Assembly (NCBI RefSeq): GCF_002002725.1
Contig: NZ_MUNW01000062.1
Coordinates: forward strand, 124,001 to 188,000
Source: Sinorhizobium sp. A49
GTDB lineage: Bacteria > Pseudomonadota > Alphaproteobacteria > Rhizobiales > Rhizobiaceae
Reading direction: 5' to 3'
Length of the DNA stretch: 64,000 nt
The first letter of the stretch is position 1, and each line of letters opens with the position of its first letter. Under the pieces are notes generated by a model. The model was not told where the DNA came from and did no database searches. It worked only from the letters and a program-made list of their open reading frames with translations. Shown piece by piece: positions 61,168 to 64,000 of this stretch. The position numbers and the translations under genes are program-made.

Positions 61168-63756
61168 ATGATCTGCCGGCAACAATGCTGGATCGTTGGA
61201 TACGTGACCGGACCGAAAGATCCCATCAAGGGCGAACGCCGCGTGCCGGCGAAGCAGGATATTCTGACACAGTCGGCGCTGGACCAGCTGCCGATGGCAG
61301 TCCTCGTTGTCGATGAAAAAGGGAAAATCGTTTCGGCGAACCCTTATCTCTGCAAAGTTCTGCGCCTGCCGTCGTCTGAGTTGCTCAACCGGTCTATACA
61401 TGAGCTCGTTCATGCCGACGACCATCACCTGCTGGCCTCAGCGGCGATGTCACATGCTTCCGCGTCCGCCCAGACAATCCGCTTGCATGCCGCAGACGAC
61501 ACCGTTTCGGTGGTCTGCACGTCTTCTGCCGTTGCAAACAACCGTTTGCTGCTGATGCTCCCGGTCGACCACCTGATCTGCGAGATTGCCGGGCTTCGCA
61601 ACGACGAGACGCGGTGGAAATATGCGCTGGATAGTGCGCTCGAAGGCGTCTGGGATCACGATTTCTCGACCGGAAACCTTTTCTATTCCGCGACGTGGAA
61701 GCGCCTTCGCGGCATGGCGGAAGATGCCGTCGTCGATGGCTCGCTCGATACGTGGATTGAGAGCGTGCATCCGGACGACCGAGCCCATGTGCTGGCGTCG
61801 ATCGAGCGTCAGGACACTGGGCAGGTTACCTACAACACCTTCCAGTACCGCGAACGCCATGCGGACGGTCACTGGGTGTGGATCGAAAGCCGAGGCGCGT
61901 CGGTCGCATACGGGCCGGACGGCAAGCCCAGCCGCATCATCGGCACCGACACGGATATTACCCCTCGAAAGGAGGCCGAAGCGCGGCTCGAGGAAATCTC
62001 GCGGCGGCTGAGACTCGCGCTCGACGTTTCGAAGATCGGTGTGTTCGACCACAATCTCGAAACCCAGGAGACCATCTGGGACGAACGTATCCTGGCCATC
62101 TACGGCCTCGATCCTGATGACGGCGCCCCGAGCGGCGGCAGTTGGGAGGATATGCTGCATCCCGACGACCGCGAGATGGCGATCGCCCGCGTCAACGAAG
62201 GCGTTGCGGCGGGGGCACCCTTCACCAATGCGTTCCGCATCATCCTGCCCGATGGTGAAATCCGGCACATTCGAGCCAACACTGCATTTTATGTCGACCG
62301 CGACGGCACTCGCAAGCTGATCGGGGCCAATTGGGACGTGACCGAAGACATCGCGCTGCAGGAGGAACTGCGCAAGGCCAAGGCCGCAACCGAGGCCCGC
62401 AACCGCGAGCTGGAGGAAGCGCGCATCCGCATCGAATACAACGCGCTGCACGATTACCTGACGGATCTGCCGAACCGGCGTTATCTCGACCAGATTCTGG
62501 CTGACGATCCGACGCTCAACGCCATCCTCCATCTCGACCTCGATCGTTTCAAGCAGATCAACGACACTCTGGGGCATCAGGCCGGCGATGCGATGTTGAC
62601 CCACGCGGCCGCGATCCTGAGGTCTCACGCCGACGAGGACGATTTCATCGCCCGCATCGGTGGCGACGAATTCGTCATTCTTTGCCGGCGCGGCCGCAGC
62701 CTCGACGAGCTCGGCGATCTCGCCGCCCGCATCGTGCACGCCTTCCGGCGACCCATCCCCTATGACGGCCAGCTTTGCCGGCTCGGCGCCAGCATCGGTA
62801 TCGCATGGAGGGGCGAGAGCGACACCGATCCCAAACAATTGCTGATGAATGCCGATATCGCGCTCTATCGAGCCAAGAGCCTCGGGCGCGATCGCTTCGA
62901 GGCATTTTCCGAGCAGATCCAGAACCAGATCCTCAGCGCTAAGAGAACCGGCGACGATATCCGTCAGGCGATCGAGGAAGGGCAGTTCGTGCCCTACTAC
63001 CAGCCGCAATTCGACGCCCGCTCACTGGAACTCATCGGGGTCGAGACGTTGGTGCGATGGGACCATCCTGAACGCGGCATCCTCGCCCCGATCCATTTCC
63101 TGAAGGTGGCCGAAGAGATCAACGCCCTGCCCGCGATCGACAAGAACATCGTCGAGATGGCCTATGCCGATTTTGAAGCCTGGCGCCGTGCCGGTCTGGT
63201 GGTGCCGAAGATTTCGGTCAACGTCTCCTCGCGGCGGCTGCGCGACCAGAGCCTGATCTCCGACCTTCGCGCCATGCGCATTCCGCCCGGTGTCATGTCG
63301 TTCGAGCTGCTGGAATCCATCTTCCTCGACGATCTCGAAGACGAGATTGCCGAGACGATCGCCGCGCTGAACGCACTCGGCATCGAGATCGAGATCGACG
63401 ACTTCGGCACCGGCCACGCCTCGATCATCGGCCTGCTCAACCTCAACCCGGCCCGCCTGAAGATCGATCGGGCGCTGGTGGGACCGATCGCCGAAAGCGC
63501 CAAACAAGCCAAACTCGTCCGCGCCATCATCGACATCGGCCATTCGCTCAACATCGAGGTGGTGGCGGAGGGCGTCGAGACCTGGGAGCATGCTGCGATA
63601 CTGAGGGATCTCGGCTGCGACATTCTGCAGGGCTACGCGCTGGCAAAGCCGATGAGCCGTCAGGATTTCGAAGATCGCCTCAAAAGCGGCTGGAAACCCT
63701 CGCCGCAGGGCGATGCGACGGCGCAGAAGCGGCCACGCATGAGGGCCGCCAAATAA
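61168..63756 (+). CDS. PAS-PAS-PAS-GGDEF-EAL c-di-GMP enzyme
   Basis: Encodes 862 residues from the ATG at 61168; a GTG at 61204 is an alternative and neither has a strong ribosome site. PAS 1 begins near residue 35 (QLPMAVLVVDEKGKIVSANP), PAS 2 near 140-270, PAS 3 near 280-405 (each ending in a D-V/I-T motif). The GGDEF domain has LPNRRYLDQ and an intact GGDEF at 498-502. The EAL domain has QPQFD, ETLVRW at 626 (ETL replaces EAL, Glu kept), DDFGTG and EGVET. With both active sites largely intact it may both make and break c-di-GMP. It has no membrane helix, so it is probably cytoplasmic. Confidence 0.93.
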   Translation: MICRQQCWIVGYVTGPKDPIKGERRVPAKQDILTQSALDQLPMAVLVVDEKGKIVSANPYLCKVLRLPSSELLNRSIHELVHADDHHLLASAAMSHASASAQTIRLHAADDTVSVVCTSSAVANNRLLLMLPVDHLICEIAGLRNDETRWKYALDSALEGVWDHDFSTGNLFYSATWKRLRGMAEDAVVDGSLDTWIESVHPDDRAHVLASIERQDTGQVTYNTFQYRERHADGHWVWIESRGASVAYGPDGKPSRIIGTDTDITPRKEAEARLEEISRRLRLALDVSKIGVFDHNLETQETIWDERILAIYGLDPDDGAPSGGSWEDMLHPDDREMAIARVNEGVAAGAPFTNAFRIILPDGEIRHIRANTAFYVDRDGTRKLIGANWDVTEDIALQEELRKAKAATEARNRELEEARIRIEYNALHDYLTDLPNRRYLDQILADDPTLNAILHLDLDRFKQINDTLGHQAGDAMLTHAAAILRSHADEDDFIARIGGDEFVILCRRGRSLDELGDLAARIVHAFRRPIPYDGQLCRLGASIGIAWRGESDTDPKQLLMNADIALYRAKSLGRDRFEAFSEQIQNQILSAKRTGDDIRQAIEEGQFVPYYQPQFDARSLELIGVETLVRWDHPERGILAPIHFLKVAEEINALPAIDKNIVEMAYADFEAWRRAGLVVPKISVNVSSRRLRDQSLISDLRAMRIPPGVMSFELLESIFLDDLEDEIAETIAALNALGIEIEIDDFGTGHASIIGLLNLNPARLKIDRALVGPIAESAKQAKLVRAIIDIGHSLNIEVVAEGVETWEHAAILRDLGCDILQGYALAKPMSRQDFEDRLKSGWKPSPQGDATAQKRPRMRAAK

Positions 63757-63813
63757 AGAGCCACCCGGCCTTTCGGCCGAGCGGCGATGTCGGGGTCTTC
63801 TGTCTGCCCGGAA

Positions 63814-64000
63814 TTACTTGCTCTGGATCTGCTCGATCGCCTCGCCAAGAAGCTCGAGCATGCGAACGCGGATCTGCTCCTCGGTCTGCGCCACGCCGGC
63901 AGCGTCGAAGTCTGCCTTGATCTTGCGCACGACGTCCTCGTGGCCGGCTTCCTCGAAATCGGCGGCGACGACTTCCTTGGCATAGGCTTCCGCATCGGAC
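63814..64000 (-). CDS. DUF1476 protein, ATP synthase zeta subunit (3' part)
   Basis: The visible frame gives the last 61 residues, ending IEQIQSK before the TAA at 63814-63816; the start is beyond the window. Text such as AYAKEVVAADFEEAGHEDVV and KIKADFDAAG is characteristic of DUF1476. In alphaproteobacteria this protein is the zeta subunit that inhibits F1Fo-ATP synthase, as shown in Paracoccus. The gene points back toward the GGDEF-EAL gene and converges with it. Confidence 0.85.
   Translation of the reverse strand, partial: SDAEAYAKEVVAADFEEAGHEDVVRKIKADFDAAGVAQTEEQIRVRMLELLGEAIEQIQSK

Overview
This is a GC-rich chromosomal window from an alphaproteobacterium of the order Hyphomicrobiales. 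It most resembles Rhizobiaceae of the Ensifer/Sinorhizobium type. That placement rests on the GTTC-N7-GTTC LexA box between ssb and uvrA, the B12-dependent ribonucleotide reductase NrdJ, the CbpA/CbpM pair, the DUF1476 (ATP synthase zeta) gene and the many rhizobial-type domains of unknown function; no database was consulted. I see no rRNA, tRNA, CRISPR array, insertion sequence or prophage. The window reads as stable core genome.

Layout. 0-6 kb: end of a MarC-type membrane protein, ssb and uvrA diverging from one SOS operator, an acetyltransferase coupled to uvrA, and a DUF72 protein. 5.6-10.3 kb: a long structured leader region with tandem NrdR boxes, then nrdJ. 10.3-18.4 kb: small lipoproteins, an acetyltransferase, a PHB-depolymerase-type esterase, a large catalase, and the co-chaperone pair cbpA-cbpM. 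18.4-19.9 kb: a periplasmic copper module (YcnI-PCuAC fusion plus DUF2946). 20.0-24.7 kb: tandem glycine riboswitch and gcvT-gcvH-gcvP. 24.7-26.6 kb: a PAS histidine kinase and single-domain response regulator. 26.7-33.9 kb: a seven-gene suf iron-sulfur assembly operon on the minus strand, with two cysteine desulfurases and a terminator at its end. 34-47.7 kb: hydrolase, diguanylate cyclase, anmK, tyrS, a giant AsmA/DUF3971 protein, a BCP peroxiredoxin, a DUF455 ferritin-like protein, an M23 peptidase, a DEAD-box helicase, a Nudix hydrolase and a TfoX-N protein.

47.7-52.6 kb: a tightly packed minus-strand cluster that looks like the maturation half of a cox/xdh system: MoxR-type AAA ATPase, VWA protein, XdhC split over two genes, and a MoeA-like/MobA-like fusion. 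No molybdenum hydroxylase subunits are present in the window. 53.5-59 kb: a chain of overlapping plus-strand genes (orphan substrate-binding protein, P1-family autoproteolytic peptidase, rpe, DUF2259, membrane protein), then purB. 59-64 kb: a structured intergenic region with a strong terminator (possible sRNA), a PilZ protein, a DUF2189 membrane protein, an RBBP9-type hydrolase, a PAS-PAS-PAS-GGDEF-EAL protein and the partial zeta-subunit gene.

Functionally the window joins DNA repair and dNTP supply (ssb, uvrA, nrdJ), one-carbon and purine metabolism (gcvTHP, purB), metal-cofactor assembly (suf, copper chaperone, Mo-hydroxylase maturation), oxidative-stress defence (catalase, BCP) and c-di-GMP signalling (two GGDEF proteins and a PilZ protein). 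I found no clear new defence or mobile system. The least explained parts are the orphan Mo-maturation cluster, the peptidase/substrate-binding-protein operon, and the structured intergenic regions before nrdJ and after purB.
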